A stretch of 64,000 nt of DNA from an uncultured Clostridia bacterium (lineage in GTDB: Bacteria; Bacillota; Clostridia; UBA1381), in contig CAUGRT010000001.1 of assembly GCA_959602045.1 (NCBI GenBank), forward strand, positions 1 to 64,000. The letters are read 5' to 3'. The notes under the pieces are model-generated. The model saw only the letters and a program-made list of their open reading frames with translations, was not told the DNA's origin and did not search any database. The position numbers and the translations under genes were made by a program. Each line of letters begins with the position of its first letter. Within the stretch, counting starts at the first letter, position 1. Shown here piece by piece: positions 26,601 to 34,242 of the stretch.

Positions 26601-27933
26601 TCACTTTGTTCCGCATAAGATTGAGGATTATACGCTCAATCGTGTACAATTCACCGAAGAGGAACGCAAGCACCACACCATGATTTTCCCGCAGATGAGT
26701 CCGACGCATTTCCGTCTGTTTGAGGCAGTGCTGCGTGTAAACGGCTACAATGCGGTATGTTTGGAAAATGTCACTCCGGAGGATGTTGAAGCGGGGTTGA
26801 AAAGCGTGAATAATGACGCCTGCTATCCGTCTATTATCGTTGTCGGTCAGCTCGTGAACGCGTTTATCAGCGGACGCTGCGATCCGAATAATACCACCGT
26901 AATGATTACACAAACCGGCGGTGGCTGTCGCGCGACCAACTACATAGCCTTTTTGAGAAAAGCATTAAAAGAGGCAGGTTATCCGCAGGTTCCGGTGCTT
27001 TCGCTGAATGTTGCCGGACTAGAGGGGAATCCGGGCTTCAAGCTCACACCGAAGTTGATGGACGGTCTGGTAAAGGCCTGCACATGGGGCGATTTACTGC
27101 TTACGGTAACGCTCCGGATCCGTCCGTATGAGATTCATAACGGCGACACCAATCGTCTCTATGATCAATGGCAGCAGCGGCTTTATCGGGATATTGTATC
27201 CAATAACCGCAAGAATACCAAGCTGAAAAAGGTCATTGATGAAATTGTAGACGATTTTGATCAGATTCCGATTGACGAAACCATCCTCAAGCCGAAAGTC
27301 GGAGTGGTTGGTGAAATCCTTGTGAAATTCCATCCGGATGCGAATAATAATATTATTGATGTAATCGAGCATGAGGGCGGTGAAGCGGTCATGCCGGGAT
27401 TGGCAGATTTCATGCTGTATTGCTTATATAATGCGAACTTCAAGCGAGATAATCTCGGAACAAAGTCTACCTCCGCCATGCTGTGTAATTTAGGCATTTG
27501 GGCAATTGAGAGCTACCGCAAGCACATGGCAAAGGTTCTCTCCGAGCATCCGAAGTTTTCCTCCCGTGTGCCCAAGCACATCCGTGACATTGCACACGGA
27601 GCCGAGAGAGTTTTGCAATTAGGTCACAGCACCGGTGAAGGTTGGTTCTTAACCGGCGAAATGATTGAGCTGATTGAGAGCGGCGTACCGAATATTGCTT
27701 GCGTGCAGCCGTTTGCATGTCTGCCGAATCACGTCACCGGAAAAGGCATGATTAAGGAGCTGCGCCGTCAGTTCCCGCTGGCAAACATTGTTGCCGTAGA
27801 TTATGACCCCGGTGCCAGTGAGGTCAACCAATTAAACCGAATTAAGCTGATGATTGCCGTTGCATTTGAAAATCTTGAAAAAGAAGAAGAAAAGAGTGCT
27901 AATGAGGTGAAAACTGAGCCGGTAAAAGCTTAA
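23647..27933 (+). CDS. Large acyl-CoA dehydratase activase-related protein
   Basis: A 1428-residue protein of the 2-hydroxyacyl-CoA dehydratase activase (HgdC/BadF) superfamily. It carries two ASKHA ATPase domains, beginning MGIDVGSTTVK (near residue 10) and MDIGSTTIKAA (near 327). Each keeps the cysteines that bridge the [4Fe-4S] cluster in HgdC (for example ARCGVF and TRCTVF). A cysteine cluster (CKKCSNHC, then NRCERG) follows near 605-630. The rest is a DUF2229/HgdB-like region. The start follows AAGGAGG. Proteins of this architecture are common in anaerobic Clostridia, but their reaction is unknown. No dehydratase subunits are nearby. Confidence 0.88.
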   Translation: MGNNSILHMGIDVGSTTVKVVVLDESKNILFSEYRRHFSDIKSTVAGLFQEVYETIGERSFTVVITGSGGLLLSNSLRLQFVQEVIANKAAITEFLPQTDVVIELGGEDAKILYLSGGLEQRMNGTCAGGTGSFIDQMSILLKTDASGLNALAEKHKVIYPIAARCGVFAKSDVQPLLNEGAAKEDVAASILQAVVTQTISGLAQGRPIKGNIVFLGGPLHFLPQLRRQFEETLKENATSFTTPENAQLFVAIGAALMYDKKSVTTLPELMENLKNAKDADAEITRIRKLFLNDSERDEFFECHARHVAKRGDIKTAKGPVFLGMDIGSTTIKAALIDENANILYTYYGKNEGSPITSGINILRDLYAQLPKGAFIANACTTGYGELLLKTAFRIREGEIETIAHYKAANHFSPGVDFIIDIGGQDMKCMKIKNGVIDSIMLNEACSSGCGSFIQTFAESLGMDTISFAKEALTAENPVDLGTRCTVFMNSRVKQAQKEGATVGDISAGLSYSVVRNALYKVIKLRDPNLMGENIVVQGGTFNNNAILRCFELLTGKNVVRPDIAGIMGAFGSALIAQERWDGGDCDILAEDELDEFQFKTSLTRCKKCSNHCQLTITDFGDGGRFVSGNRCERGAGMERPKNQLPNLFYYKYKRVFQYKPLENAPMGEIGLPRVLNMYENYPLWFTIFTELGFRVRISARSTHEIYEKGIESIPSESACYPAKLVHGHIQDLIDKGVRTIFYPCIPYEQIEYSDAGNHFNCPMVTSYPEVIYNNMDVVRAPGIKFIYPFMNLADKPSFKRQMFKALKEFGFTKAQLDAACDKGFEELQHFKEDIRAKGEETLKWLEENDKRGIVLAGRPYHIDPEINHGIPDMINSLGFAVLSEDSVAHLGHLQRDIRVVDQWAYHTRLYEAAAEVIKNNRLELIQLNSFGCGLDAVTTDQVQEILQSNEKIYTTLKIDEVSNLGTARIRVRSLKAAIQERADNHFVPHKIEDYTLNRVQFTEEERKHHTMIFPQMSPTHFRLFEAVLRVNGYNAVCLENVTPEDVEAGLKSVNNDACYPSIIVVGQLVNAFISGRCDPNNTTVMITQTGGGCRATNYIAFLRKALKEAGYPQVPVLSLNVAGLEGNPGFKLTPKLMDGLVKACTWGDLLLTVTLRIRPYEIHNGDTNRLYDQWQQRLYRDIVSNNRKNTKLKKVIDEIVDDFDQIPIDETILKPKVGVVGEILVKFHPDANNNIIDVIEHEGGEAVMPGLADFMLYCLYNANFKRDNLGTKSTSAMLCNLGIWAIESYRKHMAKVLSEHPKFSSRVPKHIRDIAHGAERVLQLGHSTGEGWFLTGEMIELIESGVPNIACVQPFACLPNHVTGKGMIKELRRQFPLANIVAVDYDPGASEVNQLNRIKLMIAVAFENLEKEEEKSANEVKTEPVKA

Positions 27934-27948
27934 AAAGGAGTGAATCCC

Positions 27949-28665
27949 ATGACAAATGATATATGGCTGCCGTCGGAATGGACAGAAGAAAGCTATCGGG
28001 AATTTCAGACTTCTCTAAAACAGCTCAGCGATGAGGATTATAAAAAATTCAATGCGCGTCTAATCCCCGACACGCCGCTTGCCTATGGGATTCGGATTCC
28101 TACGGTGCGGAAAATCGCATGCGCAATCCTGCAAACCGACTATCTCGCGTATCTTCAATTACCCAAATCCTCTTATCATGAGGAGGTCATTCTTGAAGGC
28201 TTAGTGATGGCAGGGATTCCTTGCAGCTATCCCGAAATGCTGCAATATATGAAAAGCTTTTCCCTCAAAATCTATAATTGGGCAATCAATGATACGGTTG
28301 TTTTCAAGGGAATAAAAAAATACACCGATCAGTTCATAACAGATGCAGATGATTTCGTATTTCACGAAAATCCGTGGGTTCAGCGATTCGGTTATTTGCA
28401 TCTGATGAATTTCTGCCTGACCGAAGCGCATATTGACGCGGTATTAAACAAGGTGGATGCAGTCAATTCAGATTTTTACTATGTGCAAATGATGCAGGCA
28501 TGGTTGCTTGCCACCGCAATCGCCAAACAGCGCGACCAAACCATTGCCTACCTTACCGGAACCAATCATTTGAATGAAACAACCTTCAAAATGACCGTCC
28601 GAAAAGCGCGTGAATCTTTCCGGGTGAGCAGTGAGGATAAGGCATTATTGAAATCAATTTTATAA
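27949..28665 (+). CDS. AlkD-like DNA alkylation repair protein
   Basis: A 238-residue all-helical HEAT-like-repeat protein of the AlkD family, DNA glycosylases that remove bulky or cationic alkylated bases. The N-terminal block ending GIRIPTVRKIA and the segment HEEVILEGLVMAG are typical, as is the helix with NWAINDTVV. Small members in Firmicutes are often untested. The start is ATG 27949, 7 nt after AAAGGAG; the gene begins 15 bp after the activase stop and is probably in its transcript. Confidence 0.8.
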   Translation: MTNDIWLPSEWTEESYREFQTSLKQLSDEDYKKFNARLIPDTPLAYGIRIPTVRKIACAILQTDYLAYLQLPKSSYHEEVILEGLVMAGIPCSYPEMLQYMKSFSLKIYNWAINDTVVFKGIKKYTDQFITDADDFVFHENPWVQRFGYLHLMNFCLTEAHIDAVLNKVDAVNSDFYYVQMMQAWLLATAIAKQRDQTIAYLTGTNHLNETTFKMTVRKARESFRVSSEDKALLKSIL

Positions 28666-28693
28666 ATCGAATGACCGAATGGAGAATATTATT

Positions 28694-29170
28694 ATGTTCA
28701 GAGAAATGAGAAGAATCAAGCAGCAACTTGACAAGCAAGAATGTATTGAAATTTTAAAAAATGAGCCGCGCGGCATTCTTTCAATGATCGGAGATGACGG
28801 ATACCCCTATGGGATTCCTCTGAATCATTGGTACAATGAAAAGGACGGAAAAATCTATTTTCACGGCGCAAAAACCGGGCATAAAATAGATTCTATAGCA
28901 AGGTGCGATAAGGTTTCCTACTGCGTATATGATAAGGGATTCCGAAAAGACGGTGAATGGGTGCTGAATATCAAAAGCGTCGTTGTTTTCGGCAGAATAA
29001 AGCCTGTTGAAAATGAGCAGAAAGTTATCGAAATCTGTAGAAATTTATGCTTCAAGTTTACGGACGATCTCGAATATATTGAGCATGAGCTCACAAGACA
29101 CAGCAAAAATGTGCTTTGTCTGGAATTGACTCCGGAACATATCACCGGGAAACTGGTAAATGAGTCATAA
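28694..29170 (+). CDS. FMN-binding split-barrel protein (NimA/PNPOx-like)
   Basis: A 158-residue pyridoxamine 5'-phosphate oxidase-like flavoprotein. GILSMIGDDGYPYGIPLNHWY and IYFHGAKTGHKIDSI fit the NimA/DUF-type branch, which also includes 5-nitroimidazole reductases, but resistance cannot be inferred from family alone. ATG 28694 is preferred because TGGAG lies 9 nt upstream; the ATG at 28679 has no site. It is the last + gene before the ribosomal cluster. Confidence 0.82.
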   Translation: MFREMRRIKQQLDKQECIEILKNEPRGILSMIGDDGYPYGIPLNHWYNEKDGKIYFHGAKTGHKIDSIARCDKVSYCVYDKGFRKDGEWVLNIKSVVVFGRIKPVENEQKVIEICRNLCFKFTDDLEYIEHELTRHSKNVLCLELTPEHITGKLVNES

Positions 29171-29182
29171 TTCGTGTGAACC

Positions 29183-29220
29183 AAAAAAGAGAGCATTGCC
29201 GATGCAATACTCTCTTTTTT
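29183..29220. terminator. Bidirectional terminator at the end of the ribosomal cluster
   Basis: AAAAAAGAGAGCATTGC (29183-29199) pairs with GCAATACTCTCTTTTTT (29204-29220) with one mismatch. It ends the rplQ transcript and the converging FMN-protein transcript. Confidence 0.9.
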
Positions 29221-29222
29221 AA

Positions 29223-29567
29223 TTAATCTACCAATTCAAGAATCGCCATTTCAGCGCTGTCACCACGACGGGGACCGAGCTTTAAGATTCTTGTATATCC
29301 ACCGTTTCTCTCGGCATACTTGGGAGCGATTTCGCTGAACAGCTTTGTTACAACGTCCTCTTTTGTAATAAACTCCAAAGCCTGACGGCGAGAATGCAAT
29401 GTATTTGTCTTACCCAGAGTGATCATTTTTTCTGCCATGCTCTGAGTTTCCTTTGCTCTGGTAATTGTTGTTTCAATCTTTCCTGTTTCTAAGAAGCTTG
29501 TTACCAAATTACGCAACATAGCTTTTCTCTTAGCTGTAGGAAGACCTAACTTTCTTGTTCCCGGCAT
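29223..29567 (-). CDS. rplQ: 50S ribosomal protein L17
   Basis: A 114-residue L17, a protein of the large subunit near the exit tunnel. It begins MPGTRKLGLPTAKRKAMLRN and contains the conserved RNLVTSFLETGKIETT block. It is the last gene of the alpha-type group (rpsM-rpsK-rpsD-rpoA-rplQ), 15 bp after rpoA, and ends at a strong hairpin terminator. Confidence 0.97.
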   Translation of the reverse strand: MPGTRKLGLPTAKRKAMLRNLVTSFLETGKIETTITRAKETQSMAEKMITLGKTNTLHSRRQALEFITKEDVVTKLFSEIAPKYAERNGGYTRILKLGPRRGDSAEMAILELVD

Positions 29568-29582
29568 ATCAGTTACCTCCTA

Positions 29583-30533
29583 TTAATCTTCTTCCTTTTT
29601 AAGATAAAGACCTAAACCGTTTAATTTGTTTATGACTTCTTCAAGCGACTTTCTGCCCAGGTTTCTGACCTTCATCATGTCCTCTTCGGACTTGTTTGTA
29701 AGATCCTCAACCGTGTTGATTCCTGCACGCTTCAAGCAATTGTAGGAACGCACCGAAAGATCCAATTCCTCGATTGTCATCTCCAGAACCTTTTCTTTCT
29801 TATTCTCTTCCTTTTCAACAATAATTTCCGTATTCTTTGCTTCCTCTGACAGGTCCACAAACAGGCACAGAAGGTCATTCATGATTTTTGCAGCCAAGCT
29901 AACCGCCTCATCGGGCTGGATCGTTCCGTTTGTCCATACCTCAACAGACAGCTTTTCCCTGTCTGTGTACTGACCTACACGCATATTCTCTACGGTATAG
30001 TTCACTTTCGTTACAGGGGTATAGATAGAATCTACCGGAATGACTCCGATAACCGACTGCGCACCGCTCTTGTTCTTGTCGGCGCTGACGTAGCCTCTGC
30101 CCTTTGATAGAGTGATTTCTATATAAAGATGTGCATCATCATTCAGCGTTGCAATATGCAGATCGGGATTGAAAATCTCTACATCCGCGTCACGCTTAAT
30201 ATCGCCCGCCGTAATCTCTCCGGCACCTTTCGCTTCAATGTATACGGTCTTGGGAGAATCGCCATGAAGCTTCACGGCAATCTTCTTGATATTCAGAATC
30301 AGCTCTGTAACATCCTCCGTAACACCCGGAACGGTTGAAAATTCATGCTGTACCCCATCAATCTTGATGGATGTAGCAGCTGCACCGGGCAATGATGACA
30401 ACAAAATCCTGCGAAGAGAATTACCGATTGTTGTTCCATAGCCTCTTTCCAGCGGCGACACAACAAATTTGCCGTAACGTCCGTCTTCGCTCAACTCCGC
30501 ACATTCAATGTTAGGCTTTTCCATTTCTATCAT
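29583..30533 (-). CDS. rpoA: RNA polymerase alpha subunit
   Basis: A 316-residue alpha subunit. The N-terminal assembly domain contains PLERGYGTTIGNSLRRILLSS, and the C-terminal DNA- and activator-binding domain spans about residues 250-310 (LDLSVRSYNCLKRAG, NLGRKSLEEV). It is preceded by a 102 bp gap after rpsD that holds a hairpin at 30564-30583 (CCGCAGC with GCTGCGG), which may help set alpha level apart from the ribosomal proteins. Confidence 0.98.
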   Translation of the reverse strand: MIEMEKPNIECAELSEDGRYGKFVVSPLERGYGTTIGNSLRRILLSSLPGAAATSIKIDGVQHEFSTVPGVTEDVTELILNIKKIAVKLHGDSPKTVYIEAKGAGEITAGDIKRDADVEIFNPDLHIATLNDDAHLYIEITLSKGRGYVSADKNKSGAQSVIGVIPVDSIYTPVTKVNYTVENMRVGQYTDREKLSVEVWTNGTIQPDEAVSLAAKIMNDLLCLFVDLSEEAKNTEIIVEKEENKKEKVLEMTIEELDLSVRSYNCLKRAGINTVEDLTNKSEEDMMKVRNLGRKSLEEVINKLNGLGLYLKKEED

Positions 30534-30635
30534 TCAAAAACCCTCCTTTTAAATCTGAGACCTCCGCAGCAAAAGTGCTGCGGAAACCTCTCATAAATAT
30601 AAATCTGTATCCACTTTACCGAGGGTAAATCGTTA

Positions 30636-31229
30636 TTATTTCGAGTACAACTCGACAATCAGATGCTCTTCTACATCATATTCGATGTCGTCTCTGTTTG
30701 CCAGTCTTACAACCTTGCCTGTCAGAGTGTTTCTGTCCATATCAAGCCACTGCGGAATAACGCGCTTTGCGTTTTCTTCAACGATTTCCTTAATTCTTAC
30801 AGAGCTTCTGCTCTTTTCTCTTACTGAAATAACGTCGCCCGGCTTTACCAGATAAGAAGGAATGTCCACCTTCTTGCCGTTTACGGTGATATGACCGTGA
30901 TTTACAATCTGTCTTGCTTCACGTCTTGTATTTGCCAATCCCAGTCTGAATACTACGTTATCCAGTCTTGATTCCAAAATCTGAAGAAGCATTTCACCGG
31001 TGATGCCCTGTCTCTTTGTAGCCATCACATAATACTTATGGAACTGCTTTTCAAGCAAACCGTAAATAAACTTAACCTTCTGCTTCTCGTTCAGCTGAAG
31101 ACCGTATTCCGACTGCTTTTTTCTGCCCTTCTTAGGGTTCTTGATCGACTTCTTATCTATACCCAAAACAGTAGGCTCTAAACCTAAGGTTCTGCATCTC
31201 TTCAGTATAGGTTGAGTATTTCTTGCCAT
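30636..31229 (-). CDS. rpsD: 30S ribosomal protein S4
   Basis: A 197-residue S4, which nucleates 16S rRNA folding. The S4 RNA-binding motif (LESRLDNVVFRLGLANTRRE) starts near residue 92. The N-terminus has a single cysteine, so this is the zinc-free form. Unlike in B. subtilis, rpsD sits inside the alpha group, so feedback by S4 on the rpsM leader is possible. Confidence 0.98.
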   Translation of the reverse strand: MARNTQPILKRCRTLGLEPTVLGIDKKSIKNPKKGRKKQSEYGLQLNEKQKVKFIYGLLEKQFHKYYVMATKRQGITGEMLLQILESRLDNVVFRLGLANTRREARQIVNHGHITVNGKKVDIPSYLVKPGDVISVREKSRSSVRIKEIVEENAKRVIPQWLDMDRNTLTGKVVRLANRDDIEYDVEEHLIVELYSK

Positions 31230-31254
31230 GCTCTTTTTCCTCCTTCTCTCTTAA

Positions 31255-31653
31255 TCAGACTCTTCTTCTCTTAGGCGGTCTGCAACCGTTATGAGGAATA
31301 GGAGTAACATCCTTGATCATTGTAACGTCAAGTCCTGTTGCCTGAAGCGCTCTGATTGCAGCTTCTCTGCCGGCGCCGGGGCCCTTAACATAAACCTCAA
31401 CTGTCTTCATACCGTGTTCCATTGCAGCCTTTGCAGCGGTTTCAGCAGCTGTCTGTGCAGCGAACGGTGTGCTCTTTCTTGAACCGCGGAAGCCTAAGCC
31501 ACCGGCACTTGCCCAAGATATAGCGTTTCCGGCTGTATCTGTTATTGTAACGATTGTATTGTTAAAGGTTGAGCGGATATGAGCCGCACCCTTTTCAACA
31601 TTCTTTCTATCACGACGTCTTGTACGCGTAGTTTTCTTTGCTACCTTAGCCAT
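31255..31653 (-). CDS. rpsK: 30S ribosomal protein S11
   Basis: A 132-residue S11 of the small-subunit platform. GAAHIRSTFNNTIVTITD and the C-terminal DVTPIPHNGCRPPKRRRV are canonical. It follows rpsM with 17 bp between them and is read before rpsD. Confidence 0.98.
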   Translation of the reverse strand: MAKVAKKTTRTRRRDRKNVEKGAAHIRSTFNNTIVTITDTAGNAISWASAGGLGFRGSRKSTPFAAQTAAETAAKAAMEHGMKTVEVYVKGPGAGREAAIRALQATGLDVTMIKDVTPIPHNGCRPPKRRRV

Positions 31654-31670
31654 TTAGCTTAGTCCCTCCT

Positions 31671-32039
31671 TTATTTCTTTTTACCTGCGATTGTTCTTGC
31701 AGGGCCCTTGCGGGTTCTTGCATTATTCTTTGTGTTTTGACCTCTTACCGGAAGACCCTTTCTGTGACGGATACCTCTGTAGCATCCGATTTCCATCAAA
31801 CGCTTAATATCCAATGCCAACTGTCTTCTTAAATCACCTTCCACCGTATACTCAGCGTCAATGATTTCTCTTAAGCTGTTCACCTCTGCGTCGGTAAGAT
31901 CCTTTACTCTTGTATCGGGATTTACGCCGCTCTTGGCTAAAATCTTCTGTGAGCTCTTCAGACCGATACCATATATATAAGTCAGTCCTACTTCAACTCT
32001 CTTTTCTCTTGGTAAGTCAACACCTGCTATTCTTGCCAT
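31671..32039 (-). CDS. rpsM: 30S ribosomal protein S13
   Basis: A 122-residue S13 of the small-subunit head, contacting the P-site tRNA. It begins MARIAGVDLPREKRVEVGLT and ends in the basic GLPVRGQNTKNNARTRKGP tail. It is the first gene after a 158 bp gap that may carry regulatory structure. Confidence 0.98.
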   Translation of the reverse strand: MARIAGVDLPREKRVEVGLTYIYGIGLKSSQKILAKSGVNPDTRVKDLTDAEVNSLREIIDAEYTVEGDLRRQLALDIKRLMEIGCYRGIRHRKGLPVRGQNTKNNARTRKGPARTIAGKKK

Positions 32040-32197
32040 ACTTTTCTACACCTCCGTTTAAAGATATCATCAAAAAATTAATAGTGTTCTTTTTGAGCCT
32101 CACGACTCAGACTTAACCTCTCCAAGCTGTGCAGTGTGTTGAAAACTGCACCAGCCGCCACTTGAACAAGTCATAAACAAATTTATGTGTTCTTCGC
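32040..32197 (-). other. Structured gap between rpmJ and rpsM
   Basis: 158 bp without a gene, unusual in so tight a cluster. On the transcribed strand GTGCAGT and ACTGCAC (32151-32145 and 32135-32129) form a 7 bp stem. By position it matches the leader through which S4 controls the alpha operon in E. coli, but the sequence is not recognisably that leader. Confidence 0.45.
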
Positions 32198-32311
32198 TTA
32201 ACCCTGCTTCTGCTTATGCTTCGGGTTTTCGCAAATTACCATAACCTTGCCTTTTCTCTTAATGATTTTGCATTTTTCGCAAATCGGTTTTACTGACGGA
32301 CGTACCTTCAT
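32198..32311 (-). CDS. rpmJ: 50S ribosomal protein L36
   Basis: A 37-residue L36 beginning MKVRPSVKPICEKCK and ending NPKHKQKQG. It is the zinc-binding form with the CxxC pair near residues 11-14, a further Cys near 27 and His near 32. It follows infA by 16 bp. The GGAGG site precedes the ATG at 32311. Confidence 0.97.
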   Translation of the reverse strand: MKVRPSVKPICEKCKIIKRKGKVMVICENPKHKQKQG

Positions 32312-32327
32312 TTTCGTCTACCTCCTA

Positions 32328-32546
32328 TTACTTTGAACGCCATGTGATACGTCCTCTTGTCAGGTCGTACGGGCTCATTTCGAGCTTCACCTTGTCGCCG
32401 GGAAGTATCTTTATGAAATTCATTCTCAATTTGCCTGAAATGTGTGCCAATACCTGGTGACCATTTTCAAGCTCTACCTTAAACATTGCGTTCGGTAAGG
32501 TTTCTACAACCTTTCCTTCCAATTCCAAAACATCATCTTTCGCCAA
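32328..32546 (-). CDS. infA: Translation initiation factor IF-1
   Basis: A 72-residue single OB-fold protein that binds the A site during initiation. The sequence AKDDVLELEGKVVETLPN, the FKVELENGHQVLAHISGK segment and the final RGRITWRSK are canonical. It lies 12 bp after the KOW-protein gene. Confidence 0.98.
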   Translation of the reverse strand: MAKDDVLELEGKVVETLPNAMFKVELENGHQVLAHISGKLRMNFIKILPGDKVKLEMSPYDLTRGRITWRSK

Positions 32547-32558
32547 TGTTATATCCTC

Positions 32559-32825
32559 CTAATTAGTATCGACTAATTCCGCTAATGCTTTTCGCACCTC
32601 TGAGTTTGTCACCTTGCCCTGTGCTTCGAGCTTATTGACTATGAATGCGGAAATCTTATCCGAACCCTGAAGATGCTTGAGCTTCTTCTTCTTCGGGCAA
32701 TCTACCTTTCTTAACTCACCATTCGCCAGATAGGCATACTCGCCTTCTCTTGCCAGAACCATGAAATAGCTGCCCTTATCGCGCCCGGCTTTTGAGCGCA
32801 CTACCGAACCCACCAAAACATCCAT
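32559..32825 (-). CDS. KOW-domain RNA-binding protein (L14e-like)
   Basis: An 88-residue basic protein with an N-terminal KOW motif (VGSVVRSKAGRDKGSYFMVL), similar to archaeal/eukaryotic L14e. A gene of this kind between map and infA is usual in Clostridia, and its function has not been defined; ribosome association is the natural guess. The C-terminal 35 residues are helical and charged. Confidence 0.88.
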   Translation of the reverse strand: MDVLVGSVVRSKAGRDKGSYFMVLAREGEYAYLANGELRKVDCPKKKKLKHLQGSDKISAFIVNKLEAQGKVTNSEVRKALAELVDTN

Positions 32826-32834
32826 ATCAGCACC

Positions 32835-33581
32835 TCACAGTGTTAATATTTCATAACCGTCTCTTGTTACAAGAACCGTATTTTCATAGTGAGCCGAAAG
32901 CTTTCCATCCGCGGTTACTACCGTCCAGTCATTATCCAACAGTTCGACTTTATACGTCCCCTCATTAATCATCGGTTCAATCGCTATCGTCATTCCTGCT
33001 GCCAACCGGACTCCATGACCTGCTTTTCCGAAATTCGGAACACTCGGATCCTCGTGAAGCGCCTGCCCCACGCCATGACCCACCAGGTCGCGTACCACGC
33101 CGTAACCGTGCGATTCCGCATGCTGCTGAATCGCCGCGGACACATCACCTAATTTGGCACCATGCTTTAAATGTTTAACTCCCTCAAAAAAGCATTCTCT
33201 TGTGACATCAATGAGCTTCTGCGCTTCATCACTGATTTTCCCTACCGGGAAGGTTCTTGCAGCATCGCTATGCCAGCCATCCAAAACAGCTCCCATATCA
33301 ATGCTGATAATGTCCCCTTCCTTCAGGATCGTATGCTTATCGGGAATCCCGTGAACCACCTCGTCATTCACCGAAGCACAGATACTTCCGGGGAATCCGT
33401 TGTAGTTCAGGAAATTGGGCTTTGCACCCCTTGATATGATAAAATCATGTGCAATCTTATCCAATTGCTTTGTTGAGATTCCGGGGCGAATATTTTTCTC
33501 TATCAGCGCCAGCGCATCTCTTGTGATTGCACATGCTTTTCGCATTTTTTCGACTTGCTTTGCTGATTTAATGGTTATCAT
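32835..33581 (-). CDS. map: Type I methionine aminopeptidase
   Basis: A 248-residue enzyme that removes the N-terminal methionine. Metal ligands can be read in SIDMGAVLDGWHSDAARTF (two aspartates), the VGHGVG histidine, the IEPMIN glutamate and the final glutamate in YENTVLV. It has no zinc-finger or SEC-C extension. It is located 6 bp after adk in the usual secY-adk-map order. Confidence 0.97.
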   Translation of the reverse strand: MITIKSAKQVEKMRKACAITRDALALIEKNIRPGISTKQLDKIAHDFIISRGAKPNFLNYNGFPGSICASVNDEVVHGIPDKHTILKEGDIISIDMGAVLDGWHSDAARTFPVGKISDEAQKLIDVTRECFFEGVKHLKHGAKLGDVSAAIQQHAESHGYGVVRDLVGHGVGQALHEDPSVPNFGKAGHGVRLAAGMTIAIEPMINEGTYKVELLDNDWTVVTADGKLSAHYENTVLVTRDGYEILTL

Positions 33582-33587
33582 ATAAAT

Positions 33588-34226
33588 CTACTCCTCAAGT
33601 CCCAGAGCCACAGCTACATTTTTGGTTGTATCCTCTAAGTTTTCCTCGCCCTCTGCGGTAACGAGCAAACCCTCAGCTGCATAATAACCTTTGATCGGCT
33701 CTGTTTGATCATGGTAAACATTCAGTCTGTTCTGAATCGTTTCCGGATTATCGTCAGCGCGCTGAATCAGCTCGCCTCCGCATTTATCGCACTCACCCTC
33801 ATGAGCCGGTTTGTTAGAAATGATATTATACGGTGCGCCACACTTCGAGCATTCCCGTCTGGAGGATAATCTTTCGACAATCTTCTCATCCGGAACCTCC
33901 AGTGAAAGCACCTTATCAATTTTCACACCCGATTCGGTAAGCGCTTTCGCCTGAGCGATTGTGCGCGGGAATCCATCTAAGATAAATCCCTTTGCACAAT
34001 CAGGCTTTGACAGTCTTTCTTTTACAATTCCAACAATCACGTCATCCGGAACCAGCTTGCCTTCATTAATGTACTTTTCCGCAAGCTTTCCGATCTCCGT
34101 TCCCTCTTTAATTGCGGAACGAAGCATTACGCCGGTTGATATGGTATCAATCCCCAATCTCTTGGATAGAATCTCGCCCTGAGTACCCTTGCCGGCACCC
34201 GGAGGACCCATTAATACTAAATTCAT
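33588..34226 (-). CDS. adk: Adenylate kinase
   Basis: A 212-residue long-form adenylate kinase that interconverts 2 ADP with ATP and AMP. The P-loop is GPPGAGKGTQ. The lid carries a zinc site of four cysteines (CSKCGAPYN and CDKCGG), typical of Gram-positive enzymes. FILDGFPRT is the AMP-site motif. It follows secY by 16 bp. Confidence 0.98.
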   Translation of the reverse strand: MNLVLMGPPGAGKGTQGEILSKRLGIDTISTGVMLRSAIKEGTEIGKLAEKYINEGKLVPDDVIVGIVKERLSKPDCAKGFILDGFPRTIAQAKALTESGVKIDKVLSLEVPDEKIVERLSSRRECSKCGAPYNIISNKPAHEGECDKCGGELIQRADDNPETIQNRLNVYHDQTEPIKGYYAAEGLLVTAEGEENLEDTTKNVAVALGLEE

Positions 34227-34242
34227 ACTAATGCCGCCTTTC

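Noticed and set aside
28694..29170. Nitroimidazole-resistance (nim) gene
   Set aside because: The FMN split-barrel family is broad; no feature read here separates a Nim reductase from other members.
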